Shown: positions 1-11,725, numbered from the stretch's first letter. The stretch is 64,000 nucleotides of DNA from Pseudeuparius sepicola (GCA_963920635.1 OY987298.1:125125735-125189734), one strand, 5' to 3'. Notes: a model not told the origin generated them from the letters alone. Made by a program: numbers and translations.

Positions 1-232
1 GCTCATCTGAACAGGGCCAAATTATTGCACAAAATGACAACCCATAATATGTATAAAATAATTCCTAAACGGTCTAGAAAAAAATTAAAAACATATTTGG
101 AAAAGTTTCAACACGCTGTATATGGAGAACTAAGCGTTTTTGAGCTAATGTTTATTAAGCATATGTGCTTATTTTAGCGAATTCTACCTTGTGTTTTCGG
201 CTCTGCCATTAGATGTGACTCACCCTGTATAT
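1..232. repeat. Dispersed repeat ending CACCCTGTAT, cut by window edge
   Basis: The first 230 bases align with 50900-51125 with only scattered changes and one divergent patch at 58-95. The right end reads CACCCTGTAT, like the mariner-like elements elsewhere in the window. At 50.9 kb the same sequence follows directly on the right terminal inverted repeat of a 588-bp element, so the window probably opens just after a second copy of that element. No coding potential was seen. Confidence 0.75.
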
Positions 233-277
233 TTTGTTTTTAATAATAAACGTCCTATATATTTTTTGCATACTTTG

Positions 278-416
278 ATAATTTTTCTGATTAAGACGAT
301 ATATATATAACATGTTGATATTTGCATTTCCCTTGCATGTGTAGGTCCATATATCTTGGCAAAGGGAAATGCAAATATCAACATGTTATTATATCGTTGC
401 AATCAGAAAAATTATC
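278..416. repeat. Short near-perfect inverted repeat (MITE-like hairpin)
   Basis: The arms at 278-336 and 358-416 are inverted copies with a few mismatches and indels around a 21-nt spacer. They share the TAACATGTTGATATTTGCAT block and its complement. The small ORFs read on both strands here are products of the symmetry. The size and symmetry fit a very small non-autonomous DNA element. Confidence 0.7.
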
Positions 417-3072
417 TCTTTCAAAACAACATCATCATATTATACAGATATTATGATATATCCGCAAGTTTACCTTTCTAAAGCCCAATACTTATCTTGC
501 AACTTTTATATACAACTTTTATTTCTATCTGCAAAAATTAGAGAAATAATAATTTATTGGCGAAAATGTGTGCACAGAAATTCCACCTGTTACTTACAGT
601 GGGTCTGGTTTTTCTAAAAATCTAAGTAGCATGCGGGAATTGAACGGTACAATTTTTAAAGGCAGTCGTTTGCGAAGTATTGGTTTGACAGTTGACAGAC
701 AAATATGGTTTGCTGCTTTTTAATAAAATATATAACCATTTAGCAATTTTGATGAAAAAATATCAATTCGGTATTTTTCTGTGTGGTGCAAACTTTGAAA
801 ATGCGAATAATATGGGGTGCTATGAAAACAAAAACAAATGCCGCTCAGAGCATCAACAAATAATATGTCAAAAAGATTTATTGCAAAGGAGCGATATAAT
901 ATCTGTTTGGATGTTGTTCATTAAAAATTTGGGTCACTTCACTAACACTTAGAATTTTCACAAGAATTATCAAATAATGAGACAGAATTGTTTTTCCAAT
1001 GCCTACTTTTCTCATGAGTGCAAGAATAATAATATCCAAAAATTGAAACTTTGAGGTTACTTCGAGTTGGATATGAGAAAAAATTAAGAGCGAAAACTAG
1101 GAAATGTATTTATTAAAAAGTACATTTAGTTGAAGCAAATATAATTTACTTAATATAAATTTAAAACAGTCAAATGCGTAATTTCACATAATATACAATT
1201 TTTGTTAATTAATGGCGTTATATTTTCTATATCAAGTTATACGGGTAAGCGTCCATTATAGGTAGATTCAATTAATGTAATTAAGGGTCCATTAATTTTT
1301 TAAATCATTTCACAAGTCTAACTCGAATTAATTTATGCTACTATTATAGTGTCATTTGTTTTTGATTCATAGCACCCTAGATACATACCACGAATTCGAG
1401 TTATTCACTTTTTCAAAGTTAAAGAAAAATATTAAATTAAAAAATGTCTAATATAGTTTTTCAAAAAAACACTTCGCAGAAGGCCTGGCTTTTCTGGCAA
1501 TGCCAAACCAATGCACAAATGATGACATTGCAGGGACATATCTATAAAAAATTGCCCCGTTCAATTCCCCCAGCCCACTTAGATTTTTAGAGGTATTAAC
1601 AGAAAACACCAGACAAACTGTATAATATGTACTTCAACTTTACTTCGGTGATAATTTTAAAAGTAATCTTCAAAGTGACCATAATAATAATTATGTAACT
1701 GATACCTGCTGCGATAAACTGTGAGTAAGGACATTTGTTCCCTATTGTTCTATTACTTTCTTTTACAACTTTACAAAAATTCAACAGTATATAAAAACAA
1801 CAGAATATACTTGGAAAATATCTAAGATTGATGCAAATTCCATTAAATAACAATGTACAATATGTTTGTCTCCCTGGTGTTTTAGTGCAATTTCAAGTAA
1901 ATTATGGACTTATACAATATTCGAACTGAAAGAAGACATGTAATTGTGGACATTATGCCGTTCGATAGAAATAACGAGGGCACAAACCTATTTCCTTCTA
2001 TACCATTCCAAGTAATTACCCCTCCCGTCTACCCCTATTCCATTTTTCATATACCAGTTAATGCGCCTAAATACAGCACCAAAAACACCAGTATCAATTT
2101 TCTATAATTGCGTCAGCCGATGGACAGTAAATACAATTGCACGGTGTTTGTATCGGCAAGTCGCCATAGCTCTGCCGCATATTTTATTGAAAAATAACTG
2201 GGCAAGGGCGGACGCTAATGGAACCGACAATCATGTAATTTTGTAATCGATAAGTTTTTTTTTATCAATTCGAAATTACAGCGTCGAACTGAGGCTGGCA
2301 TAGTTTATTAAACGGGGCACCGTTTTATACTTCATGCAATTATATGGAAACGTTTAACGGGGTAATTAAATTTTATGCGCGCTAACCAGGCCCGTAGCCA
2401 GGTTCGAGTTTTAAATCGAGCAACTATTTCAGAGGGGGCAGGTCGCGCAGCCCAATTTCTTTTGAGACAGGTAAGATCCTGAAGTTTGGGTTAGAAAGTA
2501 AATAATTAAAAAAATCTAACTTCAAAGTCAAAATGATATGTTTTGGTGTGGGCCTATAAGTACAATGTTCATTGTTTTTTAAGCATTACTTAAAAAAGTG
2601 GAGGAGTTGTTTAGAAAACTGTGTTGCAGGCGAATTTTTTTTATAAATTTTATAAGAACAATATCAATGTGATGCATGAGGTAACTTACAAAACCGCAGT
2701 ATAACAGTTCACCCTGCCTACACAACACAATCTATGCCTCCCAAAAATGCATTTTTTATATTTGATACAACAGTTCTTACCTTAATTAAGTAAAAAAAAA
2801 TATTTTTTTTATTAGTAACTCTCTAAACCGAATAACCAAGAAACATTTCTCTTGACTGAATTGTAGGATTTCTTGTTTTTTACTAATTGTGTAGATACAT
2901 CCAAAGCAAAGCCCAGTCGAAAAGTAGCATTTTTTAAAAACACTTTACCAAGAGTAATAATTGCAATACAAAAATTTTCCTCTATGTACCTAGGGCGAAC
3001 ATATTATACCTAGTCTATTCTCAACATTTTTTTAAAACTTAGCATCAAACATAGAGCTCAGTTTTGCTTATA
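417..3072. other. No recognised gene
   Basis: AT-rich sequence with short ORFs of at most 86 codons and no recognisable protein. A GC-richer patch around 1920-2240 has small ORFs without a known domain. At 2386-2402 the text CCAGGCCCGTAGCCAGG resembles transposon terminal sequences seen at 17477, but no matching partner end was found. No splice-supported exon of hnRNP K was found here. Confidence 0.5.
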
Positions 3073-4475
3073 TACAGGGGATCTCGGAAACTAGCAGAGC
3101 TAGAACAAAGGTTAAATGGGGAAAGAATTGCAGTTTTGCTCAATCTAATGTACCTTTTGGATTTTTAAAAGAGTTCATGGCTCACTTGATATTTTGCTAT
3201 TTCATCAGATCTCTGTAGCTCCGTTATTTCTGATTATCAGAAAAACTGTAGAGACAAAAATTGTAGATAATTTTGGGCTTAATAAGATAATCTAATCCAA
3301 TTTTTTTGTGTTGTTTGTGATTTTTGAGTTATGACATAAACTTGTGTTTTTTTTAAATGTAAATCATAGTTGGCATACTCGGCATAGTTACAACAAGAGA
3401 GCTATGGCTAATTTTCTGATTTTTTTTTTAAATTTTCAAATAGTCAGCCATGGAATATTTTCATAATTACGTTCTATTTTATAATTAGACATACTTCAAA
3501 CTTTCTAATACTTTGTTTTTACCTGGTAACAAAATGTAAGAAAATGAAACAAAAATTAAAAAACTCAAATTCAAATTATTATTATTTTAAAAGGTCACCT
3601 TTTAAAATAAAAAGGTGTTCAAACAATCCACCATTATTATTTATGCAACTATTGCATCTTTTTAAAACTGAATTTTTCGCCTTTCTTAGAGAGCGCCTGT
3701 CCCTGTCAATACTGGCAATTGCTTCTAAAACAGCTGCTCTTAATTCAACAATTGTCTCATACTTTATTTTGTACTGTTCCCCACAAAAATAAATCCAAAA
3801 CAGACAAATCGGGGGATCGGGGCTGCCAGGAAATTGGTCTATTTCTCCCTATCCAACTATTTGGATAGAGCTGATCTAGGTAATTTCTTACGGGCAAATA
3901 ATTATGTGGTAGAGCTCCATCATGATAATTTTTGTTTTACTTTGTTCCCAGCTAAAAATAAAATATTTGAAGGTTTGAAGTATGTCATATTATAAAATAG
4001 AACGTAATTATAAAAATATTCCATTGCTGACTATGTGAAAAAAAAATTAGAAAATTAGCCATAGCTATTTTATTTATTACAATAACTATGCCGAGTATTA
4101 CATTTTTGGAAGCTCAAAAAATGGCCGATTTGATAAGGCCACAGCCAACTATGATTTACATTTTAAAAAACACAAGTTTATGTCATATCTCAAAAATCAC
4201 AACATAACAAATTGGATTAGATTATCTTATTAAGCCCAAAATTATCTACAATTTTTGTCTCTACAGTTTTTCTGTATAATCAGAAATAACGGAGCTACAG
4301 AGATCTGATGAAATAGCAAAAAATCACTAGTGAGCCATGAACTTTTTTGAAAATCCAAAAGGGGCATTAGATTGAGCATTCAAAACTGCAATTCTTTCCC
4401 CATTTAACCTTTGTTCTAGCTCTGCTAGTTTCCGAGATCCCCATAGTGGGCATCGAAAAAAACTCACCCTGTATG
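3073..4475. mobile_element. Mariner-like element with ~430-bp inverted repeats
   Basis: Two long arms (about 3077-3500 and 3968-4441) are inverted copies of each other, both carrying the block ATCTCGGAAACTAGCAGAGC or its complement. The right end reads CACCCTGTA; the left end is CAGGGG after TATA, apparently missing about 28 bp of terminal repeat. The 470-bp core holds a minus-strand transposase remnant. Ends and TA context fit the IS630-Tc1-mariner superfamily. Part of the arm recurs in the element at 19720-20462, so this is a family. Confidence 0.8.
3690..3935 (-). pseudogene. Broken mariner-superfamily transposase fragment
   Basis: Read on the minus strand, this core of the long-inverted-repeat element translates as NYHDGALPHNYLPVRNYL..LYPNSWIGR..PISWQPRSPDLSVLDLFLWG. 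This is the familiar stretch around the second catalytic Asp and third catalytic region of mariner-type DDE transposases (xDGAxxH...PxRWIGRxxPIxWPxRSPDLxPLDFFLWG). Downstream it breaks into stop codons within about 10 residues. Only about 80 codons survive and there is no N-terminal helix-turn-helix, so it cannot be active. It ties the inverted-repeat elements of this window to a DDE transposase source. The exact family is not resolved by eye. Confidence 0.75.
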
Positions 4476-4565
4476 TCTTTAATTTCAAAGACATTTATAG
4501 CAATTTTTAATATATTTTTAGTATTTATTTTCATTAGTCCCCGTTTTTAGCACGTACTTCAGATG

Positions 4566-4644
4566 GGTTAGAAGTTAGAACTTCTAACTTCTAACTTCTA
4601 ACCCAAAATTAAACTATCTTCTAACTTAGAAGATAGTTTAATTT
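4566..4644. repeat. Two adjacent palindromes
   Basis: GGGTTAGAAGTTAGAA followed by CTTCTAAC repeats and ACCC makes one foldback (4566-4605). Immediately after it, AAATTAAACTATCTTC..GAAGATAGTTTAATTT makes a second (4606-4644). Both share the TTCTAAC unit. It lies just outside the right end of the 3073-4475 element. Confidence 0.8.
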
Positions 4645-4829
4645 TTCTAGAGGGGCAATTTATTCTTCCAGAGGAGGAAATGCTCGCTCTGCCTTCCACA
4701 GCTAGGGGCCTGCCACTAACTACGAGTATAGCTTAGCGATTAGAGTAAAAACTTTTTTGCAAGTTGTGAAATGGTGAACTATTTTTTTTGCTGGCATAAG
4801 ATAATATATATTTTTTTAATTTAAGGAAA

Positions 4830-5412
4830 ATTATTACATCTTCACGACAAAAAATCTTTTCCAAGAAGAAAACAATCAAATTTTCGAAAAATCAATCAAG
4901 ATGGCTATTTGTGGCATTTTTTCATTAGACTGGTAAAGAGGATACAAAAATCTGCACTACTGCACACTTGAATATCACTTCCGGTTTATCCGGAAGTGGC
5001 ATTCTTTTGTTTCAGCTAAGACGTTACAAGCCATCTCAGTAATTTTTAAGACAAATTATTTATTGTTGAAATACCAAACTTGTGAATTTTTCCAAGGAAT
5101 CGAATGACAAGAAGAAAAGCAGTTTAGCGGAAGTAACGCTTTTTTGTCCCAGCTAAGCCTACAAAAAATGTTATTTTTTTTAACAAAAAAACGACTTTAC
5201 TAGTTCAATGAAAAATTGCAACAAAATCGCCATCTAATAAAAACCGTCATTTGGCGATATCTTTTTTTGTTTGAAAATCAACTGTTTCTTTTCTGGACGG
5301 CATTAAATTCCTTGGAAAAAAATATACAAGTTTAGTTTTTGAACCACAAATTTATCTGCATAATTACCGGGATAATCGCTCGTAACTCTTAACTGGGACA
5401 CCTTGTATACAG
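4830..5412. mobile_element. Inverted-repeat element fragment related to 22793-23096
   Basis: The right arm (about 5190-5412, ending GGGACACCTTGTATAC) and the left part (4840-5000) are diverged inverted copies. Both match the repeat at 22793-23096, sharing AATTTTTCATTAGACTGGTAAAG. The end resembles the CACCCTGTA termini. No open frame was seen. Confidence 0.6.
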
Positions 5413-6230
5413 TAGCTTTTAACTGCTTCCGAAAATTTCACGTTTTTTATAACAGAACTAACCTCAAATCAAATATCAGAGATGGGTTATTTCATCGTTG
5501 AAGACGGCGCCATATCTTTTGTAGCCAGTTGGTTCTTTAAAGAATATGATTTTAATATTTTGTGTCAGATGTTTACAGACCTCACAAAAAGGTGCAATGT
5601 TAACCTCTACACACTTAGGTTACAAATTAGTAGAATTTACATTCTTGGTGATTCGTCATTCTGATATCATTCCGAATGATTTTTTTGAGACAGTATAGAT
5701 TTATCGATAGTGTACAAAATATTTGTCCAAATTATGACCTCTAACAATAATAAACTGTTAATGCAATATGGATGATGGTCTGATTCTGTAATTACATTAC
5801 ACAATTGCAAATTCTAAAAACGGCACATGCTATTCCAAACTAAATTCAACAAATTAATGTTAACAAACCCTACAGAAGTAATCATATTTATACTATATAG
5901 GAGAAGAGTAGCAATAATTATTATTAATATACCATATACCTATGATAAAGTCCAATTACGTTTAAGAGTAAGTTGAAATCAACAGTGGCCCCGGCGTGAT
6001 TAGCTTATATTAATGATCGCTTGTAATTTGCTAATAGATTTTTTGGATGTGGCTTAATTATAAACACAGAGGGTGTAGATGAAAATGTGACACCTCCAAC
6101 TTGTATTCTACTTCACCAGAAAAGAAATCGAGATGGACATCCGCGTGCTCTCTAATTCACCAGTTCTCCTGACTTAGTCACTCTTTAAAATTACAGTAAA
6201 TTCTCCAAAATAATAATTTAAACCACTTAC
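5413..6230. other. No recognised gene (hnRNP K intron 4 side)
   Basis: AT-rich sequence immediately downstream, in the minus-strand sense, of the last recognised hnRNP K exon. No exon encoding KH domain 2 was found here, so the next exon is presumed to lie left of the window. Confidence 0.5.
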
Positions 6231-6303
6231 CTCTTCTAAATTTGGTACCACGTCGTTGACGATGTTGCAGACAGTGTCCAGATCCGAAGATAACGTCAGC
6301 ATG
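6231..6303 (-). CDS. hnRNP-K: hnRNP K, coding exon 4 (end of KH domain 1)
   Basis: The 73-nt minus-strand exon lies between a TTTGCAG acceptor and a GTAAGTGG donor. Its first base completes the Arg codon begun in exon 3; it then reads MLTLSSDLDTVCNIVNDVVP and NLEE, matching the last strand and helix of KH1 in hnRNP K (vertebrate form [20 protein letters not shown]). The exon ends in phase 0 after GAG. Later exons (KH2, the RG-rich linker, KH3) are not in the window. Identification is strong because four exons join in frame to reconstruct one KH domain. Confidence 0.93.
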
Positions 6304-7770
6304 CTGCAAACAGAATTACGTTACCCTTGGAACTACTGGGAACAATCAATGGGGAAGTTTACGGCAAGACCATGTGTGTATTATTGTTGGTAAGCTCTAG
6401 CGATCAGTTTCCAAAATGAGAAAAAAAGTGGTAGCAAATACACATAATAAAGGCGGGATTATTCGGTTGCTCCATCAAACTGATGATGAACGAACCAGTC
6501 CAATACACACGCAGCCTTGGCAGGGTCGGATCCGGGTAGGGCTTGACGTTTAATAAAAAATTAAAGGGATTTTAAAAAGTCTCACGGGAAATCGTGGTGT
6601 CGGAGCGACTCGGTCGTGTAGGTAGGTATTTACGAAGCAAGGTAAAGTGACATGATCGGCAACATTGGGAAGTAGACGTGTGAAAAGTTTAAAAGTGGCT
6701 TAACGGTCGGGTCGAGAAAGGTACACAGTTCGGAAAACTATCATTCGTAGGTGAATATTCGACGAGGAATGCGTCCTTCGGGGTTTCGCGGCCTTCCAAG
6801 AGATGTTAGTTTGTGAATATTTATTTATTTTACTCTATCGATTCGGTTCCAAAATAAAATCGATATAGATTGAACATGAAATAAAAAAAAGTTACCATGA
6901 TGTGATTTTATTAAAACGTGGATATTTTTACTTTTCTCAAATCTACACCTCTTCCCGATTACAACGATATAAAAAATAGTCACATGTTTGCTGGATAATT
7001 TTTTGAAATTTTCATATTGAAAATAGGAGTAGCCATGGGAAAACAACCTCAAGAGTGCTACCTGTAAAATTTGTTAGCAGATTAACAAAACTAAATGACC
7101 TTCTGTTTTTAAAATTTATGGTAATATATTTCATCAATATGGAGGGGATTTACAAAAAAATCTAGAAAATCGCAATCATCTGATATGGCAATTGAGGAAC
7201 CAAGTACCTACCTAAGAAAGTGGATAAATAATATCAATTAAAAATCAGATTTTGGGCATCACCAATGTTAAGAGGAAACGCTCAAAATGAGATACTGAAT
7301 ATAATTCAAAAAGCTATTCCCTTCTAAAATACTTTATCCAAATACTAACAAATTCTACATAGCAATACCATAAGTTTGTTATTATTATTATGTTTTATTT
7401 CTAGTTAAAAACGTATATTATTTACAAGTTAGTATTTGGCATAAAATATAAATAGCCGGTGAACAGCTTTTTGGGGAGAAATAAGTAGCGGACATACCCG
7501 GTTGTAAGCTGGTTGCACCGCCTATGTTACTGATTAGTGTTAACTTTTTAACAGCATTACATGCTGGGTAAGTTAAGATCATTGTTTAGTGGGCGAGACA
7601 CAAAATCAAGTGCAAGAATGGTAACCTAGTACGAGTGTAAAATCAACGTAGATTTTTGCCTTATACAGTACTCTTATTGTGCAGCAATAACATTTTTGAA
7701 AAGTATATGCAAAAAAATGATTCATTTAGAGACAAAATGCACCTATTTTATGAAAGTGCTTTAACAACTA
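6304..7770. other. hnRNP K intron 3, no recognised feature
   Basis: A moderately GC-richer patch spans about 6480-6800; the rest is AT-rich. Only short ORFs without known motifs were seen on either strand. No clear repeat partner was seen elsewhere in the window. Confidence 0.5.
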
Positions 7771-7772
7771 TA

Positions 7773-8635
7773 CAGGGTGTTCCTTAATGACATGCTAATA
7801 CTTAAGGGGGTTATTCTTGGGCCCATTTTAAGAAAAAAACTTCATATGAACGTATGTCGTAAACGTATAAACTTTTTGAAGTTCATTTTTTTAAATTGAA
7901 TTTTGGCTACATCTCCCGAAATAATCAAGCTGCTGAACTGAAATTTGGCACTGCTGTGTTTTTGGCGATGGAGAATAAGCTGAAAATGTCAATTTCACCG
8001 TATCTCACAGAGGGCGCCACTTGCGCTGTTTTTTGATCACGCTTTTACGCGTAACTTTTTTGAGGTTATCTTTTTGGTACTGTAGGTCCATCATTTTAGT
8101 GCATCTTTTCATTCTGCAAGAAAAATGTACTCCTGTTTCATAACGATAAAATCAACCGTTTGCGTTGAAATTGGCAAAACGTGCCCCGAAACACCTGTTG
8201 ACTTCAATATTCGAAACATAAAATTTTCACCTACTGCTTTTAAATGTTACAGATCAACTGTACATTCAAAATGATGAAAAAAAATGCCAAATGGGCATTG
8301 GTCAAAACACCATTGGTTTTCTTGAAATAGAGTGTCCAAATTTTGTCAAATTCAATCCTTTCCATTTTGAAAGCGAATAATTTTTGGTACATTGTTCATA
8401 GGGATGTTTTTCTCAGTTTAAATGGTACAGTTGATCTGTAACATTTGAAAGCAGTAGGTGAAAATTTTATGTTTCGAATATTGAAGTCAACAGGTGTTTC
8501 GGGGCACGTTTTGCCAATGTCAACGCAAACGGTTGATTTTATCGTTTACGACATACGTTCATATGAAGTTTTTTTCTTAAAATGGGCCCAAGAATAACCC
8601 CCTTAAGTATTAGCATGTCATTAAGGAACACCCTG
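7773..8635. mobile_element. Long-inverted-repeat element, CAGGGTG..CACCCTG, TA target
   Basis: The terminal arms (7773-7865 and 8543-8635) are almost identical inverted copies starting CAGGGTGTTCCTTAATGACA. They are flanked by TA on both sides. A second inverted pair lies further in (8138-8272 versus 8425-8548). The segment between the left arms (7866-8137) matches the repeats at 42048-42784 and 49440-49668, so it is either an older internal part or an insertion. No transposase is left. This is a non-autonomous mariner-like element inside hnRNP K intron 3. Confidence 0.85.
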
Positions 8636-8667
8636 TATAAGAAATTTTGTAAGTATAATTAAATTAT

Positions 8668-9253
8668 TTTTTCCTGCTCCCTCCCCGTAAGTTCACTTTA
8701 CATGCTCGCTAACAGGTCCGAAAGCGAAAGTGAAATGTTCGAGGTGCCCTGTTGCTAGGTACGAAAATTGGTTGCTAGGTACAAAAAGTATTGCCTGGCA
8801 ACGATTATGCAGCAAGGACTTTAAAACCATTAATAAAATATATGTAGCAACTTGAAACTGGCGTCAAATTTAATATGTTTCACATCGATTGTTTTATAAA
8901 CTGGTTTTGATCATAAAATATGAATTATGCCAAAGAAAAATTAATAATATGGATACACAAAACCCAAGTTTTTTTTATCGGTGCATTCTACTTCTTATAT
9001 TTATTACTGATTTTAATTTTTAGTAATTGAGCAATGGCTATTTTGAATATTATTACTCACAATCTACTCCATAGCGTTTAATTAAAATTACCTATACCTA
9101 ATATAGGAACTTGACGGAAGCAGGAAAAATATAATATATTGCACCATGCGTATAAGCTCTTTTTTTGGCTTCGGAGGTTTTTAAGGACAGAGGCAACGCC
9201 TTGGTCCTTACACAACCTCCTCGACCAAAAAAGTGGACTTGCGCATCTTGCAA
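8668..9253 (-). repeat. Composite repeat, copy A (tRNA-like part deleted)
   Basis: On the minus strand this matches the repeats at 50094-51624 and 36521-37157 over their length. Shared blocks are the CCTGCTCCCTCC end, the GTTGCTAGGTAC repeat, ACTGGTTTTGATCA, the CACAAAACCC junction, AATCTACTCCATAGCG, and the hairpin at its far end. The tRNA-like module present in the other two copies is missing between about 8945 and 8955. There is no ORF of substance. It lies inside hnRNP K intron 3. Confidence 0.85.
9140..9253. repeat. ~114-nt hairpin of the composite repeat
   Basis: TTGCACCATGCGTATAAG...pairs with CTTGCGCATCTTGCAA, and AGGTTTTTAAGGAC pairs with GTCCTTACACAACCT, around a short GC-rich loop. 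The equivalent hairpin in the other copy lies at 50094-50215. Pairing is good along the whole stem with bulges, and the loop differs between copies. Confidence 0.85.
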
Positions 9254-9699
9254 TTTAAATAACTATTTCTTGTTTTTCGACTTGGAAGAAATTGCACCGC
9301 TTGATCTCAAAACGAGAGAACTCAAAAAGGCGAATATTTCAAAAATAGGGAGTAAGGTACCTTTGGTTTTAATATTTCATTAATAATTGCTTGCAGAATT
9401 AAAACCATGTCGCACTAGAATGTAAATTTTCGGACTGGTCATCGTCACTGTAGTGCAGCCAAATAGATTTTAGGACTGGCTCGGTTTGAGATCAAGCCAG
9501 GACAGATCACCATTCTGTTGCCACTATATATTATTATTCAATATTCAATAATATGCTGTTTACGAATTACTTTACAAAATGTTGAAATAAATAATTTATT
9601 CTCGCATTTAGTGTAATATTACTGAACTGAGCACTTGATTGCGTGTCGAAAAAAGTTTAGCGAAACAAAAACTATTAAAAAAAAACAAGAGTTTGAGCA

Positions 9700-10120
9700 C
9701 GGTGTGCGGTTAATCGCCTGCTTGTATGGGAGCTGAGTTGAGCTGAGGCAGAGAGGCATGAGTGCAACCAGGGCCGGAGTGAGCACAACTAAAAAGATTG
9801 TTGAAAATTACCGTTCGGGGCCCGGACAATCAGGGACAGTAATGGAGGCTTTATACTGTTGGCGTTGGGTTCGTTCGTTTTTCGTTTGGGCAGCCAGTGT
9901 GGCAACGCAAGGTGGGCGGGCGTCACGGGGGTGGTCGGGGCACAGCCGGGGGACAGAAGAAGTTTTGTTAGCTTTTTGTGTTCGGCGGTGCGGCCGCGGC
10001 AGTGCTCTCGTGCGGACGTTCGCGCGACCCAAATGCTTTTCCAAGGAGACCAAGAAAATCTGCGAGCCCGCATTTCCACACAGTCAAGCCGATTATGTGA
10101 AATGTTTATTGTAGGTTTTG
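9700..10120. promoter_or_regulatory. CpG-rich island around hnRNP K exon 3
   Basis: A GC- and CpG-rich stretch interrupts an AT-rich surround and contains GCGGCCGCGG and several CG-dense runs. It starts at exon 3 and extends about 270 bp upstream of it in the sense of hnRNP K. Overlapping ORFs on both strands (81 to 135 codons) are expected from low stop-codon density and show no known domain. It could be an internal promoter, a splicing-relevant segment or simply an old GC-rich insertion; the sequence does not decide. Confidence 0.4.
9812..9855 (-). CDS. hnRNP-K: hnRNP K, coding exon 3 (middle of KH domain 1)
   Basis: The 44-nt minus-strand exon encodes YKASITVPDCPGPE plus the first two bases of an Arg codon (CG), completed by exon 4. 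It is bounded by a CCAACAG acceptor and a GTAATTTTC donor. The peptide is the diagnostic hnRNP K KH1 beta-2/variable-loop segment (xYxASVxVPDxxGPER). The acceptor has an unusually purine/CA-rich tract instead of a run of pyrimidines, which with the 44-nt length suggests a weakly defined exon. Exon 2 ends in phase 0, so the joint from LRGQ into YKAS is clean. Confidence 0.93.
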
Positions 10121-11725
10121 ACATACAAGGTGCAAAGATGACGCAGGCTACGCGCCTGGCACTTTTACAGCACGAAACTGGGTAAAAACAATTCACTTAT
10201 TTGACAAAAATGTAAAAAGTGTTTATTGATCCTGTATACAGAGTGAATAATAAAATCTGATTGCGTACTTTTTAAATACACCTCGGACAGATAAATGCTT
10301 TAATTATTTTATTTAATAATTAAATATGAAGAACGCCGTAAATTGTATTTTTTAATTAAAATTATTTCTTACACGACAGGACTTATGACCGTAATCATTG
10401 ATTTATAAGATGTGGAATATAACGACGAACTAAAACACTTGAATAGTTTTTCTGGCCTTCCCGAAAAGCGTTTGGTGTCAAACACCACAAAAGCACTGCA
10501 TCGGAGCTGCAATCTTAAAATCGTAATTTCATGGGCAGGCACAATAATATGTGCGGGCACGACAACAGAATAACGTAACTACAAAAAAATAAAACATGAG
10601 TAAATTTAAAAAATCCTATAACAAAAATATAAACTGAATTTCAAATTGTTACATTCCTTACGCATCAAATCCATTTTAGAATACACAAAACATAATCTGA
10701 ATGTAGTATTTAAAAAGAAAAATAGCTAGTGTGCAGCTATTATAAAATAACGTGACGTGTTGCTACTCTGCGAAAACACAATGGGTTGCGTTTCTAGGAA
10801 TTTACAAGAAAGGCTTTTATGTGTTAATTTGCATTCATTGGCAAAGTTCCAAGATACACGAAAATCGGCAAAGCTAACAATAAAATTGCAAAATTCTTTC
10901 TGTACGCATTTTCTATTGGCTTCGAAGGAACAATAATATCCCAAATTAATTCTTGATTTTTTATAATAATGGCATAGACATATATATACAGCAGGAAGTG
11001 TCGTGGGTATAAATCATATTTCGCTCGGCAAAATCGTTCTACGCCAATATTTTGCATAATAAGCGTAGGTTCATCGATTTCTAACTAAAGGTTTCTACTA
11101 CTATCCAGTATTGTATATTTTAAATGATGATTTGAAGTATCTACCATCCATGGCGTTAATGCATAAGGAATAAGTGTTTTAACAAATAAAATAAAAAATG
11201 TGTAATAACAATAATCCTGGATAATTAAAATTTTTTAAATTAGGTTATTATTAGTGAACTCGTAACATTTAACAGTACAGGATGTTACGTTACATTGTTA
11301 TATGTCAAAAACAAAAAGTAGATAAAATTGCCTGTCATGAATGACAATTCAGGGAATGCTATCACGGGGGCTGTTTACTCAAAGTGAGATTAACTACTGA
11401 GACATGGGCAAAAATAGAAAATATTAATGGAAACAATTGAAAGATGAAAACAGCCACCTATTTATTCGTTATCTTTGGGTGTTAGGCAAAATCTTCTTAA
11501 GAGTACTAATGAAGTTAGCTACGCTGTCATTGTTAAAATGTTACAGGGTCTTATATTAAGCACAACCTGGCATTGGAGAAATGAGTTAACGGGAAACAGT
11601 ATAGAAGATACGTATTTACTTTTCTAGTACCAAAATAAATGCAAATTTCCTCATTTATTCAATGTCTCGTTAGAACGTACGTTTAAAAAGAAAGAAATTA
11701 ATAATATTACAAAGTAAATACTGAC
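10121..11725. other. hnRNP K intron 2, no recognised feature
   Basis: AT-rich intron with no convincing repeat partner. A possible isolated ACAGTACAGGATGTTACG at about 11272 resembles a mariner-like end, but no matching inverted end was found. Confidence 0.5.

Noticed and set aside
1..6230. hnRNP K KH2 exon near the left edge
   Set aside because: No minus-strand frame shows the expected KH2 GxxG signature with splice sites, so the exon is taken to be outside the window.
9758..10196. Long ORFs on both strands in the GC-rich block
   Set aside because: Low stop-codon density in GC-rich DNA explains them; only the 44-nt hnRNP K exon is supported there.
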